Assembly: GCF_943372915.1 (NCBI RefSeq) | Contig: NZ_CALSAN010000003.1 | Span: forward strand, 62,001 to 126,000 | Direction: 5' to 3' | Length of the DNA: 64,000 bases | DNA from: Ferrovibrio terrae_A | GTDB lineage: Bacteria; Pseudomonadota; Alphaproteobacteria; Ferrovibrionales; Ferrovibrionaceae | The notes under the pieces: generated by a model | Told to the model about the DNA's origin: nothing | Databases searched by the model: none | Seen by the model: the letters and a program-made list of their open reading frames with translations, nothing else | Made by a program: the position numbers and the translations under genes | In this document: positions 25,768 to 36,155 of the stretch, piece after piece | Layout of the letters: each line of letters opens with the position of its first letter | How positions within the stretch are numbered: position 1 is the first letter of the stretch

Positions 25768-27090
25768 TTAAGCCGCCGGGATCTCCACTCCGGCCAGCCA
25801 CTGCGCCGGGTCGGCCTCCAGGCCGATCAGGGCCAGCCCTGAGGCAATCGACTGCAGCTGGTCGCCGGTGGCCAGACGCTCCGCGCCGAAGCGGGATTCG
25901 AACAGCGCGCGCAGGGCCGGCACGAAGGACGAGCCGCCGGTCATGAACACCTGGTCGACGGCAGCCGGCGTCAGCCCCGAGACCGCGAAGACCTGATCCA
26001 GCGCTGCATCGATCTGCGAAAGCTCGGGCGAGATCCAGCGTTCGAAATCCCGGCGCCGCACGGTCTCGCGGATCTCGATGCCTTCCATGGCAAAGCGCAG
26101 CACGGTCTGCTCGGCCGAAGACAGCGCGGTCTTGGCATCCGAAACCGCGCGATAGAGGCCGAAGCCGAGATCCATCTCGACCACGGTGATGAAATCCTCC
26201 AGGGCAGCCGGATCGACGGCGGCTTTCGCCAGCGCGCGCAGCTCGGCCAGCACCTTGGGCGATTTCAGCATGGCGAGCTGGTGCCATTGCGCGAACTGCG
26301 CGTAATGCTGGCCGGGGATCGGCAGCGTCTTGCCGTCGTTGCGATAGCTGCCGCCCTTGCCCAGGCGCGGCGCCACCACGTTGTCGATGATGCGGAAATC
26401 GAAGGCATCGCCGGCAACGCCGACGCCGGAATGGCCGAGCGGTTCGGCGCTGATACCCTGCGCTGTCTTGCGAAAGCGCATCAGCGAGAAATCGCTGGTG
26501 CCGCCGCCGAAATCGGCCACCAGGATGGTGGCGTCCTGTTGCAGCCGGCGGGCAAAGAAAAACGCCGCGCCAACCGGCTCGAAGGCATAACGCATGGCGG
26601 GGAAACCGGCGCGCGCGTAGGACGCATCCATGCGGGCCAGCGCCAGTGCTGGATCGGGCGCGGCACCGACAAAGCGCACCGGGCGGCCGGCGATGACCGG
26701 CAGGCTGGCCATATCCTGCAGCGCGGCACCGGCATGGCGGCGCAGCAGCGTGAGAAAACCGCTCAGGATGTCTTCATAGGAAAAGCGCTTGCCGAAAATC
26801 TGCGTCGAGGTGAACAGCGGACTGGCGGCGAAGGATTTAAATGACTGGATGAAGCGATGCTCATGCGGCGTGGCAAGGAACTGCTCGATGGCCCAGGGCC
26901 CGGCCGAGGTTTCGATATGGCGCGGATTGCCCGGCACATCCTCGTAGCACAGCGCCGAACGGAAGATCTCATGCACCACATCGGCATGGGAAAAGCGCAC
27001 CGGCGTGACCGTGCCATCGGCGCCGGCGATGGCGACGACCGTGTTGGTGGTGCCGAAATCGACACCGATGGCGCGCTGCACTGAGGCCAT
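25768..27090 (-). CDS. Hsp70-like protein, YegD type
   Basis: 440 residues, actin/Hsp70 ATPase fold without the substrate-binding lid. Phosphate 1 loop is AIGVDFGTTNTVVAIAG, phosphate 2 loop is ILVADFGGGTSDFSLMRF, and the adenosine motif is VFMTGGSSFVPALRALFE. The length matches YegD, a diverged Hsp70 homologue of unknown client. No DnaJ partner is adjacent. It may be co-transcribed with the small membrane protein gene 110 nt upstream. Confidence 0.88.
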   Translation of the reverse strand: MASVQRAIGVDFGTTNTVVAIAGADGTVTPVRFSHADVVHEIFRSALCYEDVPGNPRHIETSAGPWAIEQFLATPHEHRFIQSFKSFAASPLFTSTQIFGKRFSYEDILSGFLTLLRRHAGAALQDMASLPVIAGRPVRFVGAAPDPALALARMDASYARAGFPAMRYAFEPVGAAFFFARRLQQDATILVADFGGGTSDFSLMRFRKTAQGISAEPLGHSGVGVAGDAFDFRIIDNVVAPRLGKGGSYRNDGKTLPIPGQHYAQFAQWHQLAMLKSPKVLAELRALAKAAVDPAALEDFITVVEMDLGFGLYRAVSDAKTALSSAEQTVLRFAMEGIEIRETVRRRDFERWISPELSQIDAALDQVFAVSGLTPAAVDQVFMTGGSSFVPALRALFESRFGAERLATGDQLQSIASGLALIGLEADPAQWLAGVEIPAA

Positions 27091-27199
27091 GGCGGGGAGG
27101 GTTTTATCCGGGGTGGCTTTGAAGGGCGCCCCTTATAGGCGGTCAGGGCCCAGGGCTCAAGCACCAATACCCGGATTGTCATGGCCTGGCTTACTCCGC

Positions 27200-27691
27200 C
27201 TAGCGTTCCTGCAGCAGGCTGTAGCGGTGGGCCAGCGCGCCCATATGGCGCAGCTCGGCATGCACATAGGGCCAGAGCACGATGAGGAAACCTACGCTGA
27301 CCACATCCAGCATCAGGACACCGAGATCATAGGCACTGAGCGGATGCGCCATGGTGGCGACGATGCGGAACAGCGCCATGCCGCCGCTGCCGGCGACGAA
27401 GATCACCACGCCGAGCAGATGCAGGCGATAGCTGGTGACGACCAGGATCGCCACCGCGATGCCGAGCTGCAGGCCGGCCAGCATGATGTCTTCTTCCAGA
27501 TGGATCGAACTCAGCACCGTGGCCAGGCAGGAGCAGAGATAGAGCGCGATCGCCAGCACGTTGACGATATACCAGAAGGGCGAGAGCCGGCGGCCCAGCA
27601 CCGAGACCAGCACGCCCGCCATCAGGCTGCTCAGCACCACGGCCCAGTTTGCCCAGTACCACGGCGCAATCATGGACCATGGCTCGCTCAT
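27200..27691 (-). CDS. Polytopic membrane protein of unknown function
   Basis: 163 residues with about five hydrophobic helices: WYWANWAVVLSSLMAGVLVS, FWYIVNVLAIALYLCSCLA, MLAGLQLGIAVAILVVTSYR, GVVIFVAGSGGMALFRIVAT and LGVLMLDVVSVGFLIVLWPY. No family was recognised. It starts 3 nt downstream of the second MipA gene, so the two probably form one operon. That places it beside an outer-membrane protein and the divergent two-component system. Confidence 0.65.
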   Translation of the reverse strand: MSEPWSMIAPWYWANWAVVLSSLMAGVLVSVLGRRLSPFWYIVNVLAIALYLCSCLATVLSSIHLEEDIMLAGLQLGIAVAILVVTSYRLHLLGVVIFVAGSGGMALFRIVATMAHPLSAYDLGVLMLDVVSVGFLIVLWPYVHAELRHMGALAHRYSLLQER

Positions 27692-27694
27692 GGC

Positions 27695-28510
27695 TCAGAA
27701 CCTGTAGCTGAGCATCAGGCCAGTGCTGAACTGGTCGGCCGAGCCCTTGCCATCGACCAGCGGGCTGTCGGCCGCATCGCCGAGCAGGCGCTTGTAGCCG
27801 AGCCGGCCGGTGATGCCCCAGTTCTCCGTCAGGCTGTAATCCAGATCGAGCGACAGGCCGACATCCTTGATGCCGCCTTCGGCGGTATACTGCCGCAGGC
27901 CGCTGCGCCGCGCCTGTGCCGCGGTGATGCCGAAGAAGGTCTGCGTGTAATTGTCATCCGCCCAGGTGGTGTAGAGTTCGGTGCGGGCGCGCAGCTTGGG
28001 GCCGAAGCTGTGCATGTAGCCGCCGCTGGCTTTCGCCGTCAGGCCGTCATGGGCATCGGTGACATCGCGGAAAACCGTGAGGCCGGTGGACCACGGGCCG
28101 GTGCGATAGGTGATGAAGGCGCCGACTTCGGCGCCGGCATCGATATCGCCGAGGCCACGCAGCGCGTCGTTGTCGCCTTCGTCGCGGCCCATCTGGTAGC
28201 GCAGCAGCGGACCGATCTGCAGCTTGTCGCCCTCGCGCGGCCCCTGCAGCGTGAAGAGATTGGCCCCCAGCATGGGGCCGCGCAGGAAGACCAGATCCTT
28301 GTAGCTGACCATGAGCAGCGGGATCGGCGAGACTTCGTAATCGTCGCTGCCTTCGTAATCGGGCTGATAGGACGCCCCGGCGCCGAGGCGGATATCCCAG
28401 TCCTTCTTGGCCGGCTTTTCCGGCTGCTGCTGGGCCGGCTGCTGCTGGGCGGTGGCGGCCAGCGGCAGGGCGAAAAGGGCGGCGGCGACCAGGACGACAG
28501 TGCTTTTCAT
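27695..28510 (-). CDS. MipA/OmpV family outer-membrane protein (copy 2)
   Basis: 271 residues from ATG 28510, where a signal peptide begins (STVVLVAAALFALPLAATAQ); the frame is open to 28558. After a Gln/Pro-rich linker the barrel follows: GAGASYQPDYEGSDDYEVSP, LLRYQMGRDEGDNDALRGLG, YTQTFFGITAAQARRSGLRQY and GDAADSPLVDGKGSADQFST, ending LSYRF. Nearly every block matches the copy at 16233, so the two are paralogues. It is divergent from an OmpR-type response regulator and histidine kinase, which may control it. Confidence 0.88.
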   Translation of the reverse strand: MKSTVVLVAAALFALPLAATAQQQPAQQQPEKPAKKDWDIRLGAGASYQPDYEGSDDYEVSPIPLLMVSYKDLVFLRGPMLGANLFTLQGPREGDKLQIGPLLRYQMGRDEGDNDALRGLGDIDAGAEVGAFITYRTGPWSTGLTVFRDVTDAHDGLTAKASGGYMHSFGPKLRARTELYTTWADDNYTQTFFGITAAQARRSGLRQYTAEGGIKDVGLSLDLDYSLTENWGITGRLGYKRLLGDAADSPLVDGKGSADQFSTGLMLSYRF

Positions 28511-28675
28511 CGGGAGAGCGCTCTTTTTCTTGAATCCGGGGGTTGGTATGGCCGGCACCTTAGCCGGGCCGGGGGCCTAACGGGTGTCTGCCCCGTATCG
28601 ATATGTTTCAGAATGTTGCTGGGGCAATGCCAGGCCGCAGCCGGCTGCTATACTGGCCGCATCCCGGAGAGACAC

Positions 28676-29434
28676 GTGAATACCCCTGCCGCCACACACG
28701 TTCTGATCGTCGACGACGACCACCGCATCCGCGCCATGCTGGCGCGGTTCCTGACCGACCATGGCCTGAAGGTGAGCCAGGCCAGCGACGGCCGCGAGAT
28801 GTTCAGCCTGTGCGAGGCCGCCCGCATCGACGTGATCGTGCTGGATATCATGATGCCGGGCGAGGATGGCCTGTCGCTGTGCCGGCGCATGCGGGCGCAG
28901 AGCGCGGTGCCGATCATCCTGCTGACCGCGATGACCGGCGATACCGACCGCATCATCGGCCTGGAGATCGGCGCCGACGATTATGTGGTGAAGCCGTTCA
29001 ACCCGCGCGAGCTGCTGGCGCGCATCCGCGCGGTGACACGGCGGCTCAGCGCCGCCAGCATCAATGCCGATACCGGCACCGCCGCCCAGCGCGCCATGGC
29101 GACAGCCTATGAATTCGGCGGCTGGCAGCTGAATGCCAGCCGGCGCACGCTGACCTCGCCGGCCGGCGCGCTGACCGACCTGACCAGCGGCGAATTCGAC
29201 CTGCTGCTGGCCTTCCTGGAGCATCCGCAGCGCGTGCTGACCCGCGACCAGCTGCTGGACCTGGCGCATGGCCGCATGAGCCAGGCCTATGACCGCAGCA
29301 TCGATGTGCAGATCAGCCGCCTGCGCCGCAAGATCGAAGCCAATCCGCAGGATCCGGCCTTCATCAAGACGATCCGCAACGAAGGCTATTTCTTCACCGC
29401 GACGGTGACGCTGACGCGGGATGCCGCAGCATGA
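28676..29434 (+). CDS. OmpR/PhoB-type response regulator
   Basis: 252 residues from GTG 28676, preceded by GGAGA. The receiver domain at about 8-120 has acidic residues VDDDH, the phospho-acceptor Asp in VIVLDIMMPGEDG, Thr in ILLTAMTGD and Lys in VKPFNPRE. The winged-helix output domain at about 140-240 includes LTSGEFDLLLAFLEHPQRVLT and SIDVQISRLRRKIE. All phosphotransfer residues are intact. It pairs with the histidine kinase whose start overlaps its 3' end. The divergent mipA gene, with a gap of about 165 nt, is a likely target. Confidence 0.95.
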   Translation: MNTPAATHVLIVDDDHRIRAMLARFLTDHGLKVSQASDGREMFSLCEAARIDVIVLDIMMPGEDGLSLCRRMRAQSAVPIILLTAMTGDTDRIIGLEIGADDYVVKPFNPRELLARIRAVTRRLSAASINADTGTAAQRAMATAYEFGGWQLNASRRTLTSPAGALTDLTSGEFDLLLAFLEHPQRVLTRDQLLDLAHGRMSQAYDRSIDVQISRLRRKIEANPQDPAFIKTIRNEGYFFTATVTLTRDAAA

Positions 29435-30872
29435 GGCTGGCCGCGTGAGGATTCCGCTGTGGTCGCGCCTGCGGCTGGCGCCGCGCATCGGGCTGGTCAT
29501 CATTTGCGGCCTGCTGGCGGTGAAGGCGGTCGACAAGCTGTTGCCGCTGGTGATCCGCCCGCCCGAGATCATGTTCTTCGATCATGCCTGGTTGCTCGCC
29601 AACCTGCAGGAGATTCACAGCCGCAGCCTCGCCGTACCGGCGGCCGAGCGGCAAACCATGCTGGAGACCCTGCCGGTGCGGCAGTGGCTCGACATCACAT
29701 CGCTGACTGCGCAGCCGGATTTCCATCATCTTCCGGAAGCTGCCATCTTTGAAAGCCTGCGCCTGCAGATCGCCGGCACGCTTGGCTTGCCGCAGCAGGA
29801 TGTGCTGCTGAAGGCGGACGATCCCGATGATCCCGAATATTCACCGCGGCCGCTGGTGATCATCCTGCCGCCACTGCCGACGGTGATGCAGGACGTTCTG
29901 GATGATACCAAGCTCAACAATCTGCTGAGCAGCGACCTGCGCATCGCCTTCCGCATCGGGCCGGAAGAGTGGCTGCTGATCATGCCAAAGAGCGACGGGC
30001 AGGAAATGGCGCGCATAATCCGCAATGTGGTGCTGCCGATCCTCGCCGTGGCGATGATCGCGCTGCTGTCAGTGTGGGTGGCGCGCGGCATCGTCAAGCC
30101 GCTGGACGACCTGGCGGCGGCGGCGGAGAAACTGGGACGCGACCGCGAGCTCAGCCTAGTGCGCGATTTTAACGCGCCGGAGCTGCAGGCGATCGGCAGC
30201 TCCTTCAACAGCATGCAGCTGCGGCTGAAGCGCTTCGTCGATGACCGCCTGCAGATGATCGCCGCGATCAGCCACGACCTGCGCACGCCGCTGACCCGCC
30301 TGCGGCTGTTCGCCGAATACCTGCCCGACCAGGACCAGAAGCGCCAGGTGCTGTCTGACATCAACGACATGGAAGCGATGATGAGCGCGACGCTGACCTT
30401 TGCCAGCAATCAGCTGAAAGACGAGCCGCGCAGCGCCATCGATCTCGCCGCCATGCTGATCAGCCTGTGCGACACCGCCGCCGATGCCGGCTGCGCGGTG
30501 ATCTATGAGGGGCCGGACCATGCCGACCTGCCCTGCCAGCCCATCGCCATCCGCCGCGCCTTCGCCAACCTGATCGACAATGGCTGCAAGTTCGGCGACG
30601 CCGTGCGGGTCAGCCTGCGCAATGATGCAGATGCGATTGTCGTCACCGTCGCCGATGACGGCCCCGGCATTCCCGCCGACCAGGTGGAAACCGCCTTCCG
30701 GCCATTCACGCGGCTGGAGACCTCGCGTAACCGCGACACCGGCGGCACCGGGCTGGGGCTGACCATCGCGCGCGATGTGATCCTGGCCCATCGCGGCGGC
30801 ATTGAACTCTCGGCCGCGGCGCCATCAGGCCTGCTGGTGACCGTCACGCTGCCGCGGCAGGGTCGCGCCTAG
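29421..30872 (+). CDS. Sensor histidine kinase (EnvZ-like architecture)
   Basis: 483 residues. A first membrane helix at about 20-40 (IGLVIICGLLAVKAVDKLLPL), a periplasmic domain to about 205, and a second helix (VVLPILAVAMIALLSVWVA) are followed by HAMP (RGIVKPLDDLAAAAEKLGRD). HisKA has the phospho-His in AAISHDLRTPLTRLRLF. The HATPase_c domain has N box NLIDNGCKFGDAV, G1 VADDGPGIPAD and G2 GGTGLGLTIARD. The start is ATG 29421 (overlapping the regulator by 14 nt) or GTG 29445. Its stop shares two bases with the stop of the convergent DUF2177 gene. The stimulus is unknown; a MipA neighbour suggests an envelope signal. Confidence 0.94.
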   Translation: MPQHEAGRVRIPLWSRLRLAPRIGLVIICGLLAVKAVDKLLPLVIRPPEIMFFDHAWLLANLQEIHSRSLAVPAAERQTMLETLPVRQWLDITSLTAQPDFHHLPEAAIFESLRLQIAGTLGLPQQDVLLKADDPDDPEYSPRPLVIILPPLPTVMQDVLDDTKLNNLLSSDLRIAFRIGPEEWLLIMPKSDGQEMARIIRNVVLPILAVAMIALLSVWVARGIVKPLDDLAAAAEKLGRDRELSLVRDFNAPELQAIGSSFNSMQLRLKRFVDDRLQMIAAISHDLRTPLTRLRLFAEYLPDQDQKRQVLSDINDMEAMMSATLTFASNQLKDEPRSAIDLAAMLISLCDTAADAGCAVIYEGPDHADLPCQPIAIRRAFANLIDNGCKFGDAVRVSLRNDADAIVVTVADDGPGIPADQVETAFRPFTRLETSRNRDTGGTGLGLTIARDVILAHRGGIELSAAAPSGLLVTVTLPRQGRA

Positions 30873-31279
30873 CTGCCCCACCGTTGCCCGGCCCAGATGC
30901 CGATGCCGGCCGCTGCTGCCGTGAGCAGCGCCCCCCAGGCCATGTCGATCACGGTGACGATCACTGGCCAGTCCCTGATGGAAGCCTGGTTGGTGAGATC
31001 GTAGGTGCCATAGGCGACCAGGCCGAAGGCAGCACCGAACAGCGCCGCCGTCAGCGGCGACCAGCCCTCGCTCAGCGCCGGGCGCAACACGAACAGCATC
31101 ACGCCGGCGGCATAGAGCAGGTAGAAAGCGATCGCAGCCCACCAGACCGGCATCTCGTTGAGCAGCGCACCGAGCCTGGGCCGGTAGAGCAGCTTGGTTG
31201 CCGTGCTGAGCCAGACCGCATCGAGCACAGCGAGCACGGCCAGCATGGCGGCGGTGGCGACGACAAGGGACTTGGTCAT
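30869..31279 (-). CDS. DUF2177 family membrane protein
   Basis: 136 residues with four hydrophobic helices. The conserved DUF2177 elements are LDAVWLSTATKLLYRPRLG near the N-terminus and LVAYGTYDLTNQASIRDWP before the last helix, followed by VTVIDMAWGALLTAAAA. The function is unknown. The gene converges on the histidine kinase, and the two stop codons overlap within CTAG (30869-30872). Confidence 0.82.
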   Translation of the reverse strand: MTKSLVVATAAMLAVLAVLDAVWLSTATKLLYRPRLGALLNEMPVWWAAIAFYLLYAAGVMLFVLRPALSEGWSPLTAALFGAAFGLVAYGTYDLTNQASIRDWPVIVTVIDMAWGALLTAAAAGIGIWAGQRWGS

Positions 31280-31360
31280 ACAGGGCCTCGATGGCAGCGG
31301 AACAGGATGCTGCCATGATGTAGGCCGGAATCGCCGGGGGAAAGGGCCGGACCACCAACG

Positions 31361-31387
31361 AAAAGGCCTGGGATACCTCCCGGGCCT
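31361..31387 (-). terminator. Intrinsic terminator downstream of the PAS gene
   Basis: AGGCCTGGGA and TCCCGGGCCT pair over 10 bp with one wobble around a TACC loop, followed on the minus strand by TTTT. It is about 80 nt past the stop of the PAS protein at 31467. Confidence 0.75.
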
Positions 31388-31466
31388 GTAGATCTAGACC
31401 CGCCGTTTCAGCGGCCGGTGCGGTTCCGGAAGTTCGCGATACGACCGTGATCGGTATCCGTGTCTA

Positions 31467-31991
31467 TCAGGCGGCGAGGCTGAAGACGAATTCATCGTAG
31501 CTCTGCCTGGCCTCGTCCAGAGTAGCCTGCAGCATCGCGGCGGCCGCATGCATACCCTGCTTGCGATCCGGATGGCGGTTCTCTTCTTCGAGCAAGCGCC
31601 GGTAGATCGGTTCGATGCGTTTCAGCGACTCGCGCTGCGGCAGGCGCAGGTTGGAGTGATAGCCATCGATGCGGCCCTGCCGATCCCGGCTCGGCGCAAC
31701 ATGGGCGAGCACCCAGTAGTAGTCGCCGTTCTTGGCCATGTTCTTCACAAAGGCGAAGATTTCTTCGCCGTTCTGGATGCGCTGCCACAGCATATGGAAG
31801 ACGGCGCGCGGCATGTCCGGATGCCGCACGATGCTGTGCGGCTGGCCGAGCAGTTCGCCCTCCGTGTAAAGGCCGACCTGGCAGAAAACATCGTTGACGT
31901 AGGTCAGGCGGCCGTTGAGATCGGTCTTGCTGACGATGAGCTCGTCTTCGGAGAAAGTGCGCTCGTGGGTGGTGGGTGACGGGCGGGACAT
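31467..31991 (-). CDS. Aer-like stand-alone PAS domain protein
   Basis: 174 residues. The PAS fold resembles the N-terminus of aerotaxis receptors: SEDELIVSKTDLNGRLTYVN, GELLGQPHSIVRHPDMPRAVFHMLW and FAFVKNMAKNGDYYWVLAHV. In Aer this region binds FAD; here no membrane or signalling domain follows, only an Arg/Gln-rich helix. Such single-domain proteins in Rhodospirillales may work as soluble redox or energy sensors feeding chemotaxis, but this is inference. It has its own terminator at 31361-31387. Confidence 0.82.
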   Translation of the reverse strand: MSRPSPTTHERTFSEDELIVSKTDLNGRLTYVNDVFCQVGLYTEGELLGQPHSIVRHPDMPRAVFHMLWQRIQNGEEIFAFVKNMAKNGDYYWVLAHVAPSRDRQGRIDGYHSNLRLPQRESLKRIEPIYRRLLEEENRHPDRKQGMHAAAAMLQATLDEARQSYDEFVFSLAA

Positions 31992-32166
31992 GATGGCCTC
32001 GGGCGTGATCTGAAGTGACCTGCGCCATTCTTGTCAGACCGCGCGCGACAGCAAATTTCATTTCTATAATTCGGGTTGCCCGGCCAATCGGACCGATTGA
32101 TTTTCGGTTATGTGCAGCCAGGCGATACATGGCAGCGCCTCGCTGATATCCAGGCGGATGCAAAAG

Positions 32167-32204
32167 AAAAGGCCCGGCCACCACGCACGGCGACCGGACC
32201 TTTT
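32167..32204 (-). terminator. Intrinsic terminator of the isochorismatase-family gene
   Basis: AAAAGGCCCGG and CCGGACCTTTT form an 11-bp stem with one mismatch; on the minus strand TTTTCTTTT follows. It is 19 nt past the stop at 32223. Confidence 0.8.
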
Positions 32205-32222
32205 CCGCGGGCCACGCCCCGC

Positions 32223-32864
32223 TTACTTCGCCGCGGAATTGCGGGTCTGGGCGAAGTAGCTCGTCATCAGATTCTTGTAGTCGGGGATATGGTCGGCAAA
32301 CAGCTTGGCCAGACCCTCAACATCGTTGCGCCAGTCGCGATGCAGCTCGCAGGCCACGCCGAACCAGTTCATCAGCTGCGCGCCGGCCTGGCTCATGCGG
32401 TTCCAGGCCGCCTGCTGGGCGATCTCGTTGAAGGTGCCAGACGCATCGGTCACCACGAAGACCTCGAACTCTTCTTCGAGCGCCGAGAGCGCCGGGAAGG
32501 CAACGCAGACCTCGGTGACGACGCCGGCGATGATCAGCTGCTTCTTGCCGGTGGCCTTCACGGCTTTCACGAAGTCTTCGTTATCCCAGGCGTTGATGTT
32601 GCCCGGGCGGGCGATATAGGGCGCGTCGGGGAACATCTCCTTCAGCTCCGGCATCAGCGGGCCGTTCGGGCCGTTTTCGAAGCTGGTGGTCAGGATGGTG
32701 GGCAGCTTGAAGTATTTCGCCAGATCGGCGACCGCCAGCACGTTGTTGCGGAACTTGTCGGGGTCGATGTCGCGCACCAGCGAGAGCAGGCCGGCCTGGT
32801 GGTCGACCAGCAGAACGGCGGCGTTGTTCTTGTCGAGGCGGTTGTAGGTGAAGGTCTTGGTCAT
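32223..32864 (-). CDS. Isochorismatase-family cysteine hydrolase (YcaC-like)
   Basis: 213 residues from the ATG at 32864, with AAGGA 8 nt upstream; the ATG at 32873 has no spacing to that site. The catalytic Asp lies in AAVLLVDHQAGL and the nucleophile Cys in IIAGVVTEVCVAFPALSAL, with the family's cis-peptide VxTEVCV signature. FVVTDASGTFNEIAQQAAWNRMSQAG resembles YcaC-type hydrolases, whose physiological substrate is unresolved. It is cytoplasmic. It lies 150 nt downstream of a LysR regulator on the same strand, a common pairing in which the LysR protein controls the hydrolase. Confidence 0.88.
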   Translation of the reverse strand: MTKTFTYNRLDKNNAAVLLVDHQAGLLSLVRDIDPDKFRNNVLAVADLAKYFKLPTILTTSFENGPNGPLMPELKEMFPDAPYIARPGNINAWDNEDFVKAVKATGKKQLIIAGVVTEVCVAFPALSALEEEFEVFVVTDASGTFNEIAQQAAWNRMSQAGAQLMNWFGVACELHRDWRNDVEGLAKLFADHIPDYKNLMTSYFAQTRNSAAK

Positions 32865-33014
32865 GGTCGTCATCCTTATGCGTGGGTCAGGGTTTCGATC
32901 TGTGGCGGCGTGTCGTTCGCCGGTGAGAAGACCCTACGCAAAAGCGATGGTAGCGATTAGCTAGCATGGTCCGGACCCACTGTCCGGCCAGGCCGGACAA
33001 TCTGGGCCGGACGA

Positions 33015-33968
33015 TCAGGCGCGGCGGGATTTCGCCGGTTTCGCCGGTTTCAGCGCCAGCCACGGCGGCGTGCCGGCAAAGCTGGCGGCCAGGTGATCGA
33101 CCATGGCGCGGAGCTTGCGCGGCATGTGGCGGGTCGGCGGATAGACGGCATAGATCGCATCCGGCAGCGGGCGGATTCCCGGCGGCATCGCCTCGACCAG
33201 GGCGCCGCTGTGCAGCGCATCGGCAATGATGAAACGCGGCAGCACGATGATCCCTAAACCAGCAATCGCCATGTCGCGCATCGCCTCGCCGTTGTTGACC
33301 ACGATGCGGCTGCTGGTCTCCACCACGCGCGGCTCATCGCCAGGCGTGGCTGGCTCGAAGCGCCACAGCCGGCCGGCATGCAGGTTGGCATAGTCGATGG
33401 TGGCGTGCTGCGCGAGATCCTCGACGCCTTTCGGCCGGCCATGCTGTTTGAGATAGCCCGGACTGCAGCAGACCACACGGTCGCTGTCGCAGAGCTTGCG
33501 CGCCATCAGGCTGGAATCGGTCAGGCGGCCGACGCGCAGGGCGAGATCGTAGCCGGCGCCGATGATGTCGACGGCGCGGTCGTCGAAATCGAGCGCGATC
33601 TCCAGCTGCGGATGCGCCTGGGCAAAGGCGGTGATCACCGGCGTGAGATAGCGCATGCCGAAGCTGATCGGCGCCGTCATGCGCAGGCGACCGGTGAGCG
33701 GCCCATCGGCGGCGGCGGCGGCATCCACTGCCGCGGTGACGCCCTGCACCAGGGGATGGAGCGTCTCAAACAGTTCGGTGCCGCGGTCGGTCGGCGTCAC
33801 GCTGCGGGTGGTGCGGCGCAGCAGTTCGACGCCCAGCGCATTTTCCAGGTTGCGCACGCGGTCGCTGACCACCGACTTGGCCAGACCGAGCCGCGCGCCG
33901 GCAGCAGTGAAACCGCCGGCCTTCACCACTTCAAGGAAAGCGAGAATGTCTTCGTAGCGCTGGGTCAT
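33015..33968 (-). CDS. LysR family transcriptional regulator
   Basis: 317 residues from ATG 33968. The N-terminal HTH (YEDILAFLEVVKAGGFTAAGARLGLAKSVVSDRVRNLE) has the standard LysR form, followed by the linker RRTTRSVTPTDRGTELFE. The LysR substrate-binding domain runs to the end with DIIGAGYDLALRVGRLTDSSL. It resembles the AaeR/DsdC-like branch with MRYLTPVITAFAQAHP. The frame remains open to 34151, but that part is the antisense of the groEL tail and was removed. The presumptive target is the downstream isochorismatase-family gene. Confidence 0.92.
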   Translation of the reverse strand: MTQRYEDILAFLEVVKAGGFTAAGARLGLAKSVVSDRVRNLENALGVELLRRTTRSVTPTDRGTELFETLHPLVQGVTAAVDAAAAADGPLTGRLRMTAPISFGMRYLTPVITAFAQAHPQLEIALDFDDRAVDIIGAGYDLALRVGRLTDSSLMARKLCDSDRVVCCSPGYLKQHGRPKGVEDLAQHATIDYANLHAGRLWRFEPATPGDEPRVVETSSRIVVNNGEAMRDMAIAGLGIIVLPRFIIADALHSGALVEAMPPGIRPLPDAIYAVYPPTRHMPRKLRAMVDHLAASFAGTPPWLALKPAKPAKSRRA

Positions 33969-34000
33969 GGGCGTGATGCTAATGGAGCGGCGCGCCACGA

Positions 34001-34028
34001 AAAAGGCCCGGTGTTTCCACCGGGCCTT
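34001..34028 (-). terminator. Intrinsic terminator of the groESL operon
   Basis: A perfect 11-bp stem (AAGGCCCGGTG with CACCGGGCCTT) and a 4-nt loop are followed on the minus strand by TTTTT. It is 32 nt past the groEL stop. Confidence 0.9.
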
Positions 34029-34059
34029 CTCGTAAGCTCTGAACGAAAGAGCGTCGGAC

Positions 34060-35715
<1,656 letters not shown>

Positions 35716-35757
35716 AGCTGTATCTCCTTGGATGATTCTTACGGATCAGGCGCTTGC

Positions 35758-36075
35758 TTAAGCGGCCTTGGACTTCTTGGCCGGGGTGCCTTCGATGATG
35801 CCCATGATGTCGGACTCCTTCATGATCAGGAGCTCCTCACCATCGAGCTTCACCTCGGTGCCCGACCACTTGCCGAACAGCACGCGGTCGCCAGCCTTGA
35901 CGTCGAGCGGCTGAACCTTGCCGGCCTCGTCGCGGGCGCCGGCGCCAACGGCGACGACTTCACCCTGCATCGGCTTTTCCTTGGCGCTGTCGGGAATGAT
36001 GATGCCGCCAGCCGTGCGCTCTTCTTCAGCAACACGCTTCACCACCACGCGATCATGCAGCGGACGAAACTTCAT
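35758..36075 (-). CDS. groS: Co-chaperonin GroES (Hsp10)
   Basis: 105 residues, slightly longer than the usual 95-97. The start MKFRPLHDRVVVKRVAEEERTAGGIIIPDSAKEKP contains the mobile loop that contacts GroEL. VGAGARDEAGKVQPLDVKAGDRVLFGKWSG and LLIMKESDIMGIIE complete the fold, with a short basic tail. AGGAGG lies 6 nt ahead of the ATG. It is the first gene of groESL. Confidence 0.97.
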   Translation of the reverse strand: MKFRPLHDRVVVKRVAEEERTAGGIIIPDSAKEKPMQGEVVAVGAGARDEAGKVQPLDVKAGDRVLFGKWSGTEVKLDGEELLIMKESDIMGIIEGTPAKKSKAA

Positions 36076-36155
36076 GCGATCCTCCTAAGGTATCTGTCGC
36101 ATCTTAAATTCGGAAAATTCAGGAAAATCAGCGAGTTAGTCGCACAGTCCCCGAA

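Noticed and set aside
27005..28675. Long plus-strand open frame reading into the response regulator from far upstream
   Set aside because: It is antisense to the clear membrane-protein and MipA genes and has no family features. The regulator starts at GTG 28676 with its own ribosome site.
32065..32070. Perfect TATAAT in the gap before the isochorismatase terminator
   Set aside because: There is no -35 element at suitable distance, and no plus-strand gene follows.
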